Source: Carposina sasakii
Taxonomy: Eukaryota > Arthropoda > Insecta > Lepidoptera > Carposinidae
DNA length: 64,000 nt
NCBI GenBank assembly: GCA_014607495.2
Contig: CP053170.1
Location: 6,014,001-6,078,000 of the forward strand
Direction of reading: 5' to 3'
Numbering within the stretch: the stretch's first letter is position 1; the number at the start of each line of letters is the position of its first letter. Under the pieces are notes generated by a model. The model was not told the origin of the DNA. It made no database searches and saw nothing but the letters and a program-made list of their open reading frames with translations. The translations under genes and the position numbers were made by a program. Shown piece by piece: positions 34,216 through 46,137 of the stretch.

Positions 34216-35587
34216 TAAATATGTGTAAAATAAATATGTACTTACTTAGCATAAAATTCGTCAATTAAAGAATACCACATAAGCGAGCGGTACCAGGCGC
34301 AGCGAGACCGGATTACTACCCCAAACTCTCCCCCACCCCCTACCCCCAAGCTTAGGGGTGGGGGTGGCCACAATAATTAATATCTGAGCCGTCATGCCAG
34401 TCTTCTTTGTTGATATTCCAGAACGTATTTTAATGACTGCGCCGAATGGAAAAACGTCTTTGAATTTCTTGTAGATCAAAAGTGAAAGATTGTACTATGT
34501 AAATAGGTGCCGAATTTTTGTAGTTTTATGCTGCCATATAGTCTATAACAAACTTTTAAAACTCTCCCGAAAAACAATGCGATTAGTTCACCCCTCTAGT
34601 TCAAGTATATTAGCTCTAGTTAACTCTAGTTTTTATTATGCCCATTTCCGCACATATCCAACTGCTCTGTAAAAAGTTTTCTATAAAAATACTATGTGTT
34701 CAACTGATAGTTGTTTAATTCTTCGTTTATTCAAGCGAGTTTAATACAGAAAAAACTAAAAAACGTCTGAAATGCATCTGACTTTACAGAAACCGACTCA
34801 AAAAACCTTTCCTCCAGAGAATGGTCTCCTAATTTTTTCCTGGTTAGATATGGTTTATGATATCCTGCTGCAAGGCGACAAGTCAGACCAACTATTTTTC
34901 TTTACTTAATTAATAAACATTTATTACTTAAGTAAAGTAATTTATTTCATCCAATATTAATGGTGCAGTACGGCGCTTCCAGGCACAGTGCCCCCCTTTG
35001 GGGCCACACTTTTCTTAGCCCACTCTATATGGAACTTGTGGTCTTTACAAATAGGTAAACATCATCATCATCATCTTCCTGTCATTATCATTTGTTTATG
35101 AGGTCGGCACAATAAAGTTTTTTTCAAAACTCATATTGCCAAAGTCTTACAATCGGCAGCGGGCCTGACGACAACAACGCCACTAAATCCTTACAATATA
35201 CAACATATTATAAATAAATAAATTAGAACTGTAGTTACTTCATAGATTCCAATCACATTTCTAAACCCTCTCCGGTTACCCACGCAGGTTTTAACGAGTA
35301 ACGAGGGTAAAAACAATACAATTAAAGACACTGATCAATCAAAACAAGTTTTGAACACCAAAAAGTATAGTATTATCGCCTGTAAGCCCTCGTGTTAAGA
35401 GCTAAGGCTGTATTTCTTCAGTGTGATCGAATAGCGTGCTTGTGATCATTTAAGTACCCATGTATGCCCATTCACGACCGGTTTGTTGACTTGTAGATGA
35501 ATTTGATTGATAGAGTTGCAAAATCTGCATTTGCCCAACATATATTATAGGTACTAACGAAATTAATATTGCGATGCGCAAATATTG
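34216..35587. other. Intergenic, nothing recognised
   Basis: A GC-rich stretch at 34315-34370 contains C-runs and G-runs in opposite sense (CCCCACCCCC and GGGGTGGGGGTGG) that could fold locally. The CAT repeat at 35055 is short. No gene. Confidence 0.4.
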
Positions 35588-35835
35588 CCGTTGCGGCAGA
35601 GTAGAACAGTCCTACCATCCCATGACTGCCCATGGGTATCGTAAGAGGCTATTAAAGGTTTCCGGGAGATGGGCAGCAGCGTCTTCCGTGTTGTCAACAT
35701 ACTCCGAGAATATCACACTGTGGTGACCAACTCGCCTGCCCAACGTGGTGATAATAGGCAAAAACCCCTTGTGGCCAGTAGTGAAGTACTCTAGGGGAGG
35801 CCTACGTCTAATAGTGGACTGCAATAAGTTGAGCA
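35588..35835 (+). mobile_element. SINE-like repeat, copy 5 (+)
   Basis: GCCGTTGCGGCAGAGTAGAA to GGACTGCAATAAGTTGAG; near full length but more diverged than copies 2, 4 and 8. Confidence 0.78.
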
Positions 35836-36699
35836 AAATCTTCACCCGTTAAAGAAAATCCCTCCGGCAATTTCAAGTCTTTATCAATATAAAAGTCTCG
35901 TCTCGAACGAATCGCGTTTTATTGCATTCTACCTAATACAATTATTACGATCTGATAAGTTAAAACAGCTAGTTGTAATCTCAATAATAAGTTTTATTTC
36001 CTCCGATTTGATGTGAAGGAAAACATGGTCAAATTATCATCCGTATGTAAGTGTCCGTCCTCGCCAAGTATACTTAGGTACATACATAGAGTCTATTGTA
36101 CTAAATCGACTCATCCCCCTTTCTTCTCGGAGGCTACACATATAAATATGTATAGCACCATGGAAACTCCTTCACATCAACGTACATACATCTGAACCCT
36201 CCGACCCTCACACAATCAAACCTCCGACCAATTTTCACGGCACTAAAGGCGAATTTCCCAAAAGAAAAACATCCGCATCTCACGAGTGACAAGGACGCAA
36301 AATCTGGAGATTACTACCATAGCTTACGAGACCAAATAAAAATGACTCTATGCAGTGGGTATACGGTTGAAAATTTTCCGTTACGTATTGGGGCATCCAC
36401 ATCTCGACAAGGACGAAAGACGAGATTAGAAGCCTTGGCAGAGGTATTGATCGGTTAGGAGAGGAGGGCGGCGCGGGGAGGGGAAAGGAAGCCATTTTGT
36501 TAATCTTGTGCATGTCTGCTGGGGTGGTTTTTAAATGGGCTTTCCAGGAAAATTAACGTACATTGGGGTGTTTTGTGAGATTTGGTGTCTTTAGTTTGTC
36601 TTTTGTCATGTATATCATGTGTAAATATGGGGTCTGTATTTGAATTTAGGAATGATACCTCGACAACTTAACTTGATAGCATAGGTCTGACTTTATCGT
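35836..36699. other. Intergenic; unassigned minus-strand open frame
   Basis: An open frame of 77 codons (36280-36513, minus) begins within a GCCATTTTGTTAATC context and is proline/serine-rich at its start. No family is recognised and no splice partner was found, so it is not called a gene. Confidence 0.3.
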
Positions 36700-36948
36700 C
36701 AGCATTTTCAGCCATGAAAAGTCCACTGTTGGACATAGCCCTTCCTCAATTACCTCTACTGCATCCATTGTTAAACGGCCTGCATCCAGCAGATATCTAC
36801 GACCCTGGCTAGGTTGTCCGTCTATCTCGCAGGTGGTCTTCCACTCTAGAATCTTTCAGCTCTATCGGCCATCGGTTATTTGAGGGCTTGCAAAATCGTT
36901 GTGCTATGACGATGACTTTTGTCCGTCTACGCATTCCTCCTATCTCAA
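36700..36948 (-). pseudogene. LINE 3' tail, third and most decayed copy
   Basis: Plus-strand text AGTCCACTGTTGGACATAGC, CCTGCATCCAGCAGATATCT, GGCTAGGTTGTCCGTCTATC, GCAGGTGGTCTTCCACTCTA and CATCGGTTATTTGAGG follows the 18398 copy with many substitutions and a deletion of about 30 bases. No open frame survives. Confidence 0.65.
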
Positions 36949-37434
36949 TGAAAAAACTTCAAGACGTATTCTAAATACAGAAATAAAAGATAACCGTTTC
37001 AGAATCACACCTAAAATAATAGAGTCATAAAATCATTCCGATAATTAATTGTAGATGTATCCGCCATTATGAATTTGATAAGATACCAGCTGATTCCTCC
37101 GATAAATGTGAGTTTTTCCCCACTCAAGAATCAAACCTGAGTGAAAACAAACATTGAAAATATCATCAAGCTGATTATATTTTTAACTAGAGACTGCCCT
37201 TCTTCCACGTGAACTAATAAAAAAGAAATACTTATAAAAAATAGAAAATTAAATGCTCCCGTTTATTTTCCTCTTCCGGGGAAATTTCGGGAAATCCTTT
37301 ATGATCCTTAGTGATCTTTTAGAACAAAAGGAAGCTACGATCTAGACGCCAGTCTGGATATTTTACTTACATATATATTTTTGAAGATTTCATTAAAATT
37401 TCCGAGAGGTTTTGAAATTGTCAATATACGAGTA

Positions 37435-37618
37435 TGTCTCCTCCGGTTCACGTTGCAAGAGTAGACTAAGGAACTCAGAGGCACTCTCTCAGACAATGAG
37501 CTAGCAACTTGTCACCGACATTTTAAATCCGGTCTCGCTATGCTAAACGTGCCTGTAGGCTCTCCTTCGTGATTTTGCAGTTCTGATCGCCCCATTTTGG
37601 AAACACCACCGTGCGTAT
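37435..37618 (-). repeat. R200 interspersed repeat, copy (-)
   Basis: GTCTCCTCCGGTTCACGTTG, AACTCAGAGGCACTCTCTCA, GAGCTAGCAACTTGTCACCG, CGCTATGCTAAACGTGCCTG and TTTGCAGTTCTGATCGCCCC in order. Confidence 0.72.
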
Positions 37619-39590
37619 GTATTATTTTTTAAGTGTACACATTTTTTAAGTAGGTCTTAGTAGGTATGCCATTTTAAATACTTAAAAATGTGTACTTACT
37701 TAAGATAGATTCTTCAACACTCCGATAGCATATTTACATAAACTGGTTACATATGCGCAGACGCAGGCCGCCGGAAAACTGCAGTTTATCCAGTTGCTTG
37801 TTATCTTACGTTTGAAGGTTTCATTCTTATTTAATTGCTGAATAATTTTGTAACCGAGTTTTCAGAACAGCTGTCATCTGTATTTTACTCTATAAAATTA
37901 TCCAATGAGTATTTTTTTCCATAAGAATAAACTTACATACCTATGTAGGTACCTAAAGATAGCGGTAATTAGGTATGCAAGGTTATTTAGGAATAGCCAA
38001 CACTTCTCTGAAAGTATTTCAGGCATTGTTTTTATTATGTTTAAAAATATTATATTATGTATTTTAAAATATAATACAATGTTCATATAAAAGCGCACAA
38101 TTAGAACCACATTAAACCATATTCAGTGATCGAGGGGGTCACCTGCGCGTGCGCATTTAAATACAATACTCAGACAAGCCAAGATGGCGTTCATCATTAT
38201 TGGCCCGCACATTGAAAGTTATTTACCGTTAGCTATTTATCGGTTGCTTAAATTTTTTTATGATGACCAATGTATTGTGTTTTATTGGCCCATTTTATAA
38301 TACCTCTCGTAATTGTATGACATAAAATTATTTACAGAATCTTGAATGTTTATAATTCCCCTTAACATGCATGATAATATTATGTATGTACCTATTTGCT
38401 CAAAAAATTGCAAGTACAATAAACTTATCATAAATAAGATAAAAACAGATTTGGCAAAAACATGGCTTGCAAATTATATTTAGGTAAATATACCACTTTG
38501 AATGAAAAATAATATTAAACTTTCACTTTAAACATTCTTCAAGATTCCTTGCCCTCAGGCTCGAATAATTTTCCTTATATGTCTTAAGTCCCATAGAATA
38601 CGATCACTATTTTCCAGATTTTTTTCAGGCAACTCACATGGTTCCAATTCACTTGATATCTCTATTAAAACGATCATAGATATCTAATCCCATAAACTGA
38701 AGCGTATCACGGACCGTATCTTGTAGAAATAACTAGTTAAATTTCATCATGGGCCCGGTTATTACATCGATCAGCTACCGTAACTAGTGCGGGTATAGGT
38801 ATCTGCCACTTTCATAACCTCTTGCTGGTCCTGCTTTTCATTACCATAACAAAAAACTCTACAACCTGAAAAACTCTTCGACAGTCCGTTGTCCGCTGCG
38901 TGTACTCGTACAAACCCTCATAGTGCGCTATACACCACCGTGGTTATCCGTTTTTGGCGGTCCGTCATCCGTTCAGGTTTACAAGCAGCCTAAGACTCAG
39001 AATAACGAGTCGCCAGAAGGAGTCATCAATGAGAAATGTATGCCGGGTAGTGAAGCATAAACGGGGCAAAAATGCTGTACTTTTCACTCTTCTTTACCGC
39101 GGAATATTACTTATTTAAAATCGAGTATTTATAATCTCTTCTTTAGAGTTTTTAGAGAGGCTGATGCATTAAATATATACTTAGTTTGAAAAATTACGTT
39201 ACTCGTATCAAGGTTTTAGAAACCCATATTCATTTCCGCAAAGTAGGACAAGATGGTGAAATTAAATAAAGTTTAGAGAAAAATATTTTTAAAAAGCACA
39301 TACTAGGTAATAAGATGATGACAATTCAATGGACATTTGCAAAATTATTCACTTATTAAATTAAATTAATTCAATTATTACCACCAACATTGCCCTAATA
39401 TTTATGTTTCGTAATAAGTTAATAGGCGACACACCCCTACAACCCTCTGGGGATGGAACTATTGCCCTCCCTCTGTTAAATACCACTATTTATAATCTAA
39501 TAAGCGTATGTTTACCCGTTTATAGTTTAATCAGTCAGTTTTTTTTAACCATTCACTGTTCTTGTTTTATATTTGCACAAAATTGCATAT
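37619..39590. other. Intergenic; inverted pair and promoter-like spot, no gene
   Basis: AAGTGTACACATTTTTTAAG (37640) and CTTAAAAATGTGTACTTACT (37681) form a loose hairpin. At 38178-38190 AGCCAAGATGGCGTTC matches the AAGATGGCG motif common near insect start sites, in a short GC-richer patch (38130-38235), but no exon is visible after it. Confidence 0.35.
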
Positions 39591-39591
39591 T

Positions 39592-39762
39592 GATGAGGGA
39601 CTTCACAAGAACACATCAGCTGCATCTCCTTCAGTGCATGTCGTAAGAGTCGACTACGGAACTCAGGGACGTTCTATCAGGTGATGGCTCAGGTCTTATA
39701 CCTCTGGTCCCGATACAGTAAACGTGGCTGTGGGATCTCTTTCGTGATTTGATAGGGAATTC
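39592..39762 (-). repeat. R200 interspersed repeat, copy (-)
   Basis: TGAGGGACTTCACAAGAACA, CAGCTGCATCTCCTTCAGTG, GTAAGAGTCGACTACGGAAC, CTGGTCCCGATACAGTAAAC and GGCTGTGGGATCTCTTTCGT in order. Confidence 0.75.
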
Positions 39763-41022
39763 AACGGAAAGCTATCCACGGAAGGACGCGGGATGCAGCT
39801 TAATTATATCTTCTAGTCATCACCACATAATGTTCTAGTTATTTTTAGTTTAGAAACTTAATGGAGGTCAATTAAGAGATTATTTATATTGATCGATAAT
39901 AAGAACCCTGAAAACTCTCCACCATTAATCACAACTTAAGTAAGCAGCAAGCAAACTCGTGGCCACAACTAGTGCAAACATTCAAATCTATTTCCTTATA
40001 AAACTTGAAAGAAAAAAAATCTAAATCACATACAATATCCATCACACTTGGCACATAATATACGAGGCGTGAAAATGTGCAGGCAATATTAAGACCTACT
40101 GGTGTAAAATTACAGTTTCTTTGTTATTGCGCGTCACGGTTCTGGCTTAGAGATTGAAACTGCTGTAATCGGCGTTGGGGGAAAGAACCATTTACCAATT
40201 GCTGTGATGTTTGAAGTACGGCATGGTTTCTGCCAATGTGAGTACCTATTTTGCGTGTAACCATTTACCTAATGAAATTTATAAGTACCTATGTTTGAGT
40301 GGGCCCAGAAAAGCAGTTCATAAGTTACAAATAAATAATTGCAGGTACAAATTACACTACGGTAGGTGCAAACATTGATATGATGAATATCGATGTTTGT
40401 TTCCGAGTCATGGATGTTTCTATACTTATCTATGTATTCATATAGTACCCATGACACAAGACCTTGGGGATCTTAATGTGGGACTAGGTCAATGTGTTGT
40501 GAAGTGTGTGAATATTTATTTATTTATTTAATGGCCGAAGCCTGATTTGCTAAGACTTTTGCAGTAAATTATCCGTCGTATGAAAATATGATGAACTAAC
40601 TGTTTTATATACATATTAAAACATGTCTGTTTTACATAAGTGTTCTCTTATGTCTTTCCTGCAACACTAGACTCCACTCTCAGGAAGGATTCTAAAAGAT
40701 AAGTCGAAAACAGCAGACAAAAGCGTAAAAGTAAACACATTATTGCTCCGCTGAATTCAACTTTTTCTCGACAGTTTTTCCTACTGAACCCAAAGCCTAT
40801 ATTCCGACTCAGTCTAGTCCGCGTATGATTGCGTTATATATTATTAGTACTATATGATACGTTTACTCGTAGTTTCACGGACTCGCGGCTTTCTGCTAGA
40901 GTAGACTGGAAAGCGATAGGACAGCTCAATACATAGCATAATCACGTAAATCAACGGCAAATGGGGTAATGCTGTAACTCGTTTTGTGTACATACAACGG
41001 TGCACACAATGTGACTATCTGT

Positions 41023-41138
41023 GGGGTAAGCACGAACCTTTTTACGCAGCGTTACGCTAGCGATTCGCTAGCAAAATATATGGGAAATGACAGTTTAACG
41101 CTAGCATTACGGACTATCGAGAGGTTCGTGCTTACCCC
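41023..41138. mobile_element. Foldback MITE (GGGGTAAGCACGAACCT ends), copy 1
   Basis: 116 bp. The left end GGGGTAAGCACGAACCT is exactly complementary to the right end AGGTTCGTGCTTACCCC. The inner arms share ACGCTAGC-type words in opposite sense. A second copy follows 110 bases downstream. Confidence 0.82.
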
Positions 41139-41249
41139 TCTGGCCAAATAAAATTTATAGAAATCGTGATACTCGCAAAGGTTGGTTTTTTGGATTATCT
41201 TAAATATCTCTTCTCATTCTCTTTTTACGTATTTCGGACTCTGATCAGT

Positions 41250-41371
41250 GGGGCAAGCACGAACCTCTCGATGGTCCCGTAACGCTATCGTCTAACTGTC
41301 ATCACTCATATGACATTATAAGCGACGACAATACCTACGGCGCGTAATAAGCTAAGGTTTATGCTTACCCT
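41250..41371. mobile_element. Foldback MITE (GGGGTAAGCACGAACCT ends), copy 2
   Basis: GGGGCAAGCACGAACCTCTC on the left and AAGGTTTATGCTTACCCT on the right form an imperfect inverted pair. The inner sequence GATGGTCCCGTAACGCTATC recalls copy 1. Confidence 0.72.
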
Positions 41372-41626
41372 ACAGAGCTCAAGATAAATATTATCTACTA
41401 GAAACTAGAGGGTAGAAACTCTTACGTCACTACTGGTCTAGGATTGCTTCGACGCCGGGTTCGTGTTCACCATTTGACATGTCACCCACCTAACAATTTT
41501 TTTTACCAATCCAACCAAGCATTTACCTATTAATGACTCTCCAACTTGACTATCCCAATCTGTATCATAAATTCATAATTGAAATTGCTTATAGCGGGAC
41601 TTGAATTCGAAGATAAATAAAACATA

Positions 41627-42067
41627 CATGGTGTTTGTGACTGCCAGGCAAATATTGATACCATGACTTCAGACCATGATTCTGAGGCGGAAAACACAGA
41701 AAATTTTCGCAGGCATTCATATTTTCAGGAAAAAATTGTTTAGTTCGTTTAATTAGGCCTTAAATAAAAATAAAATTTCAACCAAAAGATAATTTTCAAA
41801 AATAGTTGCCCTCAAAAAAGTTAAAAAAACTGATCAACTCTAATGGAGAGTCACAATTGATCCAAAAAACAGAGGTGGGTCACACAATAACTAATAAGCC
41901 CATTTAATTAGTCACAGGATCGCACGACACAATTGGCACAGAGAGCAAAGATTACTGATAATCAAATCAAAAATACAATTCCTGCGAGTAATAACACTGT
42001 CGTATAACTCAACAGAATGGTACTTGTTTAGCATTTCAGTATTTGCCTGGCTGTCACTTACACCCTG
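41627..42067. mobile_element. TIR element family B, full-length copy 3
   Basis: 441 bp between TA dinucleotides. Left end CATGGTGTTTGTGACTGCCA, right end GCCTGGCTGTCACTTACACCCTG read inward. The interior GTAATAACACTGTCGTATAA and GGATCGCACGACACAATTGG matches the other two copies. Confidence 0.85.
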
Positions 42068-42074
42068 TATATAC

Positions 42075-42170
42075 CTAGCTGTATTGCCGAAATAGAGTAG
42101 TCAGACTTTCAGGATGATAAAGGAATTCCCACAGCTACGTTTAGCATAGCGACATACAAGTACAAAACTA
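42075..42170 (+). repeat. R200 interspersed repeat, start fragment (+)
   Basis: TGTATTGCCGAAATAGAGTA, GGAATTCCCACAGCTACGTT and TAGCATAGCGACA match the unit's first half, placed directly after a family B transposon. Confidence 0.6.
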
Positions 42171-42218
42171 ACCCATGTAAATCCATTTCCCAGAAAAATG
42201 TGTAACTTATGTAAGAGT

Positions 42219-42419
42219 CTTCTTCTTCTTCTTCAGCCTATTGCAGTCCACTGCAGGACGTAAGCCTTCCCCAGGGCACGCCACAAGGCTACTGCCACAG
42301 GGGGGTTTTTTCCACGCTGCTGCTGCTGCCCACCTCCCGGACACCCTTAATCGCCTCGTACGATACCCACGGGCAGGCATGGGGTGGTACAAACTCTACT
42401 CTACCGGCACCACGCGGCT
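42219..42419 (-). mobile_element. SINE-like repeat, copy 6 (-), internally deleted
   Basis: CTT tail, then CAGCCTATTGCAGTCCACTG; about 55 bases are missing in the middle (after GGGGGGTTTTTTCCACGCT), then the copy continues to CCGGCACCACGCGGC. Confidence 0.8.
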
Positions 42420-42766
42420 AAGAGTTTAAAGATGTAAGTGTACCTAAGTGTGTAGGAGTAAACGCTAAGAATGCTTGATAAAAAGTTTTTCCTCTTAAAA
42501 AAAGTGTAAACAATGCATCAATTATCTCTATTATAGAGAGTAATTATATCTCGTCGTGTCTCGAGCTCAAACGGTAGTGTACGACAACTTTACTGGTGCG
42601 GTCCGTGAAATCGCAAGCCAGCAAGGTATGAGTGGTTTAGTTAGTATTTCAGGGGTTTTAATTTAGATAGAGTTTTCTATTATATAAAAAAACATTAAGC
42701 ACTTTTTCTGTAAGTATGTATTATAAATATGTACTGTTTTCTCCTTAGTAGCTTTTATATAAAAAA

Positions 42767-43001
42767 CTAGTGAAAGCCCGCGACTTCGGCCGCGTGGTCT
42801 ACAGAATAAAAACAAAATGTCAAAATTATCCGGGATGAAAATATTTTCCCGGGATAAAAAGTAGCCTATGTGTTAATCCAGCTAACTCCATACCAAATTT
42901 TATTAAAATCGTTTCAGCCGTTTTTGCGTGAAAGAGTAACAAACATCCATCCATCTTTCCATCCATACTCAGAAACTTTCGCGTTTATAATATTGTTAGG
43001 A
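42767..43001 (-). mobile_element. Helitron-like element, complete (235 bp)
   Basis: Plus-strand text starts A|CTAGTGAAAGCCCGCGACTT and ends TTATAATATTGTTAGGA|T. On the minus strand it therefore starts TCCTAACAATATTATAAACG and ends in CTAG^T. The TCCTA...ATTATAAA start and the CTAG end are the pair seen in common lepidopteran Helitrons. A TCCA/ATCC repeat lies at 42951-42963. Confidence 0.8.
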
Positions 43002-43174
43002 TATTGGATTAATATTGTACCAAATATAAATTATTAAAAGAAAAGAAATGGAAATTAAAAATTAGTTTTTTTTTCTGAATTTAATCTTAAAAGACACAGT
43101 AAAAACTATTATTTTGCAATAGTAATAATTATTAAAAAAAAATATCTTATTATCAGAACTGCAAAAGTAAGTTT

Positions 43175-43265
43175 GTCCGCGTGTACCGGCGCGCACGCAG
43201 CGCTCGACCAATGACCGCACTTTCTCTGTCGTCCATCTTTGTACGTTCGATTTAAACTTGACGAT
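43175..43265. promoter_or_regulatory. CpG-rich patch with CCAAT and CCATCTTTG, possible promoter
   Basis: GGCGCGCACGCAGCGCTCGA, then CCAAT, then CGTCCATCTTTGTACG lie within 60 bases in otherwise AT-rich DNA. The order and spacing resemble the island at 57990-58045 (CGCTCTCGACCAAT then GGCCATCTTTTG). No exon or donor was identified beside it. It could be an alternative promoter of the same gene or a coincidence. Confidence 0.3.
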
Positions 43266-43812
43266 CGATCATTATTACTTTTGCTTTTTTAATAATTTAG
43301 GACATAACATCAATAATAAAACATAGTTACCTACTTTAGCTAGTCCATTTACCTATTCTATTTTATTTTTCGCTGGTTTTTGCGTAACATTGCACTCGTT
43401 TTTAGTTTTTAATAAAACTATATCGTGGTATAAATGAAAACTGTAAAACCACTTTTACTCTATTTAATGAAAATTTAATCTTACCTAATACGAGTAATAA
43501 ATCCGTCCAGTAAGGTATATCTCTATTTCTAGAGATCATGTTCCTTTCATGTACATAGCTCATATGCCCTTTATATCGCCGCTTGTCGATATAGCATAAT
43601 ATTTAGTTCACTAGGGTTACCTACCTACCACTAATGTTAAAAGTTTTAATTTCTTAATTATTTTTCTCACTAACTATAATATTAGCGTGAGTGGGAAAGC
43701 ATGACCTCAACTACCTACCTACCTACATACTTATCGAATAGTTACCAAGCTTTATTTCGAAATAAAGGAATAAAAATTACATCACCAGAGACCTATTTGC
43801 ACGGAATGGGCT

Positions 43813-44315
43813 ACCAAATAATTGTTTTATAAATGAAATTGTATTAGGCGTTACAATTCGGAAGTTCAAACATTCACTATGGGTGCGCCCACCACCGGGC
43901 CCTACACCCTCCACTGACCCTCGGATCTGATAACTCATAATTGCGACAACAGGCACTTGCACTAACTACAATCGCCATGAGAAACCAGACCCGAGCACCT
44001 AGCATTCAAGACGATACATTGCACCATTCGAAATCAAAAACTAGATAAATAATCTACATATGTTTCGCCAACAACCGTGGCATCCTCAGGATTATAGAAA
44101 TTAATAAATTAGATAATAAAGGTTTATAATATTAGTGGTTTACAATGTATCGTCTTGCATGCTAGGTGCTCGGGTCTGGTTTCTCATGGCGATTGTAGTT
44201 AGTGCAAGTGCCTGTTGTCGCAATTATGAGTTATCAGATCCGAGGGTCAGTGGAGGGTGTAGGGCCCGGTGGTGGTGGTGGTGGTGGGCGCACCCATAGT
44301 GAATACCAAATAATT
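43813..44315. mobile_element. Large inverted-repeat element, Penelope-like remnant candidate
   Basis: Left arm 43872-44021 and right arm 44143-44304 are reverse complements with only one or two substitutions plus four extra GGT units in the right arm (44267-44287). The spacer 44022-44142 contains a hammerhead-like motif (separate entry). An 11-base direct repeat ACCAAATAATT lies at 43813-43823 and 44305-44315, possibly the target duplication. No reverse transcriptase sequence is present. The Penelope assignment rests on the ribozyme motif alone; a snap-back duplication of unrelated DNA is the alternative. Confidence 0.6.
44049..44095 (-). ncRNA. Candidate hammerhead ribozyme motif
   Basis: On the minus strand: stem I ATAATC (44095-44090) pairs exactly with GATTAT (44054-44049). 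The core CTGAGGA fits CUGANGA. Stem II is GCCA/TGGC with a 7-base loop, then GAAAC, a 2-bp stem III with an AUAU loop, and GUA before the predicted cut between 44055 and 44054. One deviation: an extra U sits between the core A and stem II. The short stem III is what Penelope-type hammerheads show, where dimers are thought to be the active form. Activity is untested. Confidence 0.6.
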
Positions 44316-44594
44316 CTCGGTATGGTATTACGAATACCAAATAATGGTTTCTAATGAACAGTGTACATCCTTCTCCAAATAAAAAAATAACTATTCACAG
44401 AAAAATTCCATTTTCAATGCGTGGGAATTCTGGAATTTCTTCTATGCATATTCACTTCTGCTCTGGGAGTGAAAAAAACGTATAATACTACAGCTGCTTC
44501 TCTTCCCGGGCATACTGTACAAGTCAGTAGAGGGACAAGAGGGTCTTGGTGTTTTGTAGGCGATAGGCTGACCAGCTGTCACTACTAACCGAAC

Positions 44595-44722
44595 TTGTAC
44601 ATCTCAACTATACCCTCAAAATTGCTCAGAAGTGGCACCATGTGGTTCTATCGGCCCGTGGTGCTCTGCCTACCCCGTAAGGGATAAAGGCGTGATTATA
44701 TGTATGTATGTATGTATGTGTT
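44595..44722 (+). repeat. CATA-tailed interspersed repeat (copy 2)
   Basis: ATCTCAACTATACCCTCAAA, GTGGCACCATGTGGTTCTAT, GTGGTGCTCTGCCTACCCCG, AAGGGATAAAGGCGTGATTA and a tail of four TATG units. Confidence 0.82.
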
Positions 44723-45297
44723 CTGGAAACAAGTCAGCCAAAGTTCGTAAATAGCTTTCTTATCATATACTCGTAGTTCTGTATATGAATTGCATAAGTG
44801 TATGTGAAAAAATCTTATTTTTTATAAAATCTTCCAAAAGTAACTATGTACCTACATGTTTAAAGATAGCTGTTTTAACCAATAATAAATATTTATATAA
44901 AAGGTTGTTTAGATAAGCCCTGTTTAAATAATGAATTTGTTTGATTGACACCCCTAAAACAGATCGTTTCCCGTATTCCGATAAAGAGTCGGTGAGAACT
45001 TTAAACCACATTATGTTATATTTATACCGCATTATTGGTGGCTATTTATATTTTTCTAATATTTATTTATGGTCAAAATTTTATAATACATTCATATTTC
45101 ATGAACCTCGAGTCACGCAGTTTATCAATTTAAAAAAAGGCTAGGTACTGAGGACTAAGATATGATGCGGATTTAAGACTTTACAAGTACTCTCCTAGTA
45201 GGAAATAAATATTCCAAATAATATACCTATATTCTCTACAAAATAACTATAATGAATTGGAAGAAATGTGCCCCCTCTATACATAGATGCCAGATTG

Positions 45298-45440
45298 CCG
45301 CATGGTGCCAGCAGAGTAGAGTTTGTACCACCCCATGCCTCCGGGAGGTAGGCAGCAGCGCCTCCTGTGCTGACAATATAGTCCAAAAGTCAAACTGCGG
45401 TCACCAACCCGCCTGCCCAGCGTGGTGACTATGGACAAAA
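45298..45440 (+). mobile_element. SINE-like repeat, copy 7 (+), 3'-truncated
   Basis: CCGCATGGTGCCAGCAGAGT to CAGCGTGGTGACTATGGACA; a piece near GGGTATCGTACGAGG and the whole 3' tail are missing. Confidence 0.75.
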
Positions 45441-46016
45441 TGGGCTATTATGTATATCTATGTAAAATCATCTCACCAAATCAAATCAAACCGCAAACAG
45501 ATAAAAAATAAAGCCTATAAATACAGCATTCGTCGAATATATTCTTATTAATTTACCATTTCTCTCGAAGCTCCAACGTGGGAACAAATGCTGCGCACAG
45601 TCACAGACGGACACTTCTTAGGTAGCCCACAAAGGCTATTTACACTTCATATACCAGTTCCAGGAATATTCGATTCGCACGCTCTTTGAGATGATGGGTG
45701 GCGGTGTATCATATGCTTCGGCTATCGTTGCAGACATGGTATGAAATATAACGCTGCCTTTACCTTACACAGCTTTTTTGTGACGTCTACAGCACGGGTA
45801 CTCGTAGATAAATAATTACGTGTACGTACGAGCTCACGGTTCTATTTTATAATTATGACAATTTTTGCGACGTTTAGCGAAATATGCGGCAGGATATGCT
45901 AGATAAGTCATTGCTTCAGAGGATAGGTGGCCTGTGCCACAGAAATTGCGGCAAAAACAGGACACGGAGAAATGAAATTTGAAATTTTGAAATTGAAATC
46001 TATTATTTGACATTTT

Positions 46017-46137
46017 TTACATCTCAACTATACCCTCAAAATTGGTCAGAAGTGGCAACATGTGGTTATCTATCGGCCCTTGGTGCTCTGCCTACCCCGT
46101 AAGGGATAAAGGCGTGATTATATGTATGTACGTATTT
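46017..46137 (+). repeat. CATA-tailed interspersed repeat (copy 3)
   Basis: Closely similar to the 44595 copy, from TTTTACATCTCAACTATACC to GGCGTGATTATATGTATGTA. No conserved target duplication was noticed. Confidence 0.82.
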
